5,436 nucleotides of DNA from Microcaldota archaeon (GTDB lineage Archaea; Micrarchaeota; Micrarchaeia; Anstonellales; VGKX01). The notes beneath the pieces were generated by a model. That model worked only from the letters and a program-made list of their open reading frames with translations, did not search any database and was not told where the DNA came from. The stretch is from NCBI GenBank assembly GCA_021823945.1, contig JAKALW010000093.1, forward strand, positions 1 through 5,436, read 5' to 3'. Below are positions 5,436-5,436 of this stretch, in pieces (within the stretch, counting starts at the first letter, position 1; every line of letters starts with the position of its first letter). Made by a program: the position numbers and the translations under genes.

Positions 5436-5436
5436 T

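Larger units (their letters stand above)
5317..5436 (-). mobile_element. Probable right end of an IS200/IS605 (TnpB-type) element, continuing past the window
   Basis: Read on the - strand, a reading frame ends in TAA. Ten bases further come a CCCCGGAC/GTCCGGGG hairpin with a TTTA loop and then AGGAGGTCA. The order of TnpB stop, GC hairpin with TTTA loop and GGGGAGGA-x-GTCA is how I remember the right ends of many IS1341/IS605-group elements in archaea and bacteria. The outer boundary would be near 5317. The rest of the element, including any tnpA and the left end, lies beyond 5436. It is identified from pattern memory, not a search. Confidence 0.5.

Noticed and set aside
5056..5436. tRNA or CRISPR array in the downstream region
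   Set aside because: No cloverleaf arms or T-loop consensus, and no regularly spaced direct repeats, were visible.

Overview
The window looks like a piece of an archaeal chromosome of fairly high GC. It carries most of a surface-filament (type IV pilus-like, Tad/archaellum-related) assembly locus, all on the + strand, followed by the edge of what is probably a transposon of the IS200/IS605 type on the - strand. The archaeal assignment rests on three things: the ATPase belongs to the archaeal TadA/ArlI-like 'type II/IV secretion' group, two TadC-like platform proteins follow it, and the exported proteins are dense in N-glycosylation sequons. The winged-helix module and compact layout recall DPANN-type genomes (Micrarchaeota or Diapherotrites), but that placement is inference only.

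Layout. 1-192: C-terminal end of an exported protein. 180-1028: a pilin-like protein with an N-terminal basic/Gly/hydrophobic signal and 12 N-X-S/T sequons. 1037-1699: a cytoplasmic protein with two CBS domains and a C-terminal winged helix. 1725-3203: the secretion/pilus ATPase with intact Walker A, Walker B and His boxes. 3208-4083 and 4084-5055: two polytopic membrane proteins, each with one T2SSF (GspF/TadC) domain. Gene spacings are -13, 8, 25, 4 and 0 bases, so this reads as one operon. Beyond 5055 codon style changes abruptly; a doubtful 75-codon frame (5055-5282) sits in otherwise featureless DNA. From about 5317 to the end there is a strong hairpin and a 25-residue C-terminus on the - strand that resemble the right end of a TnpB-carrying element.

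How the parts fit. The ATPase would drive the membrane platform formed by the two T2SSF proteins, extruding or secreting the glycosylated pilin-like proteins encoded upstream. The CBS/winged-helix protein is the unusual member: it probably links adenine-nucleotide state to the ATPase. Its C-terminal winged helix resembles one I recall being fused in front of related archaeal ATPases.

The most interesting signals are the CBS-winged-helix partner, the single in-frame amber codon that alone separates the two T2SSF proteins, a hairpin plus AT-rich promoter-like block at the pilin/machinery boundary, and the transposon end directly downstream of the operon.
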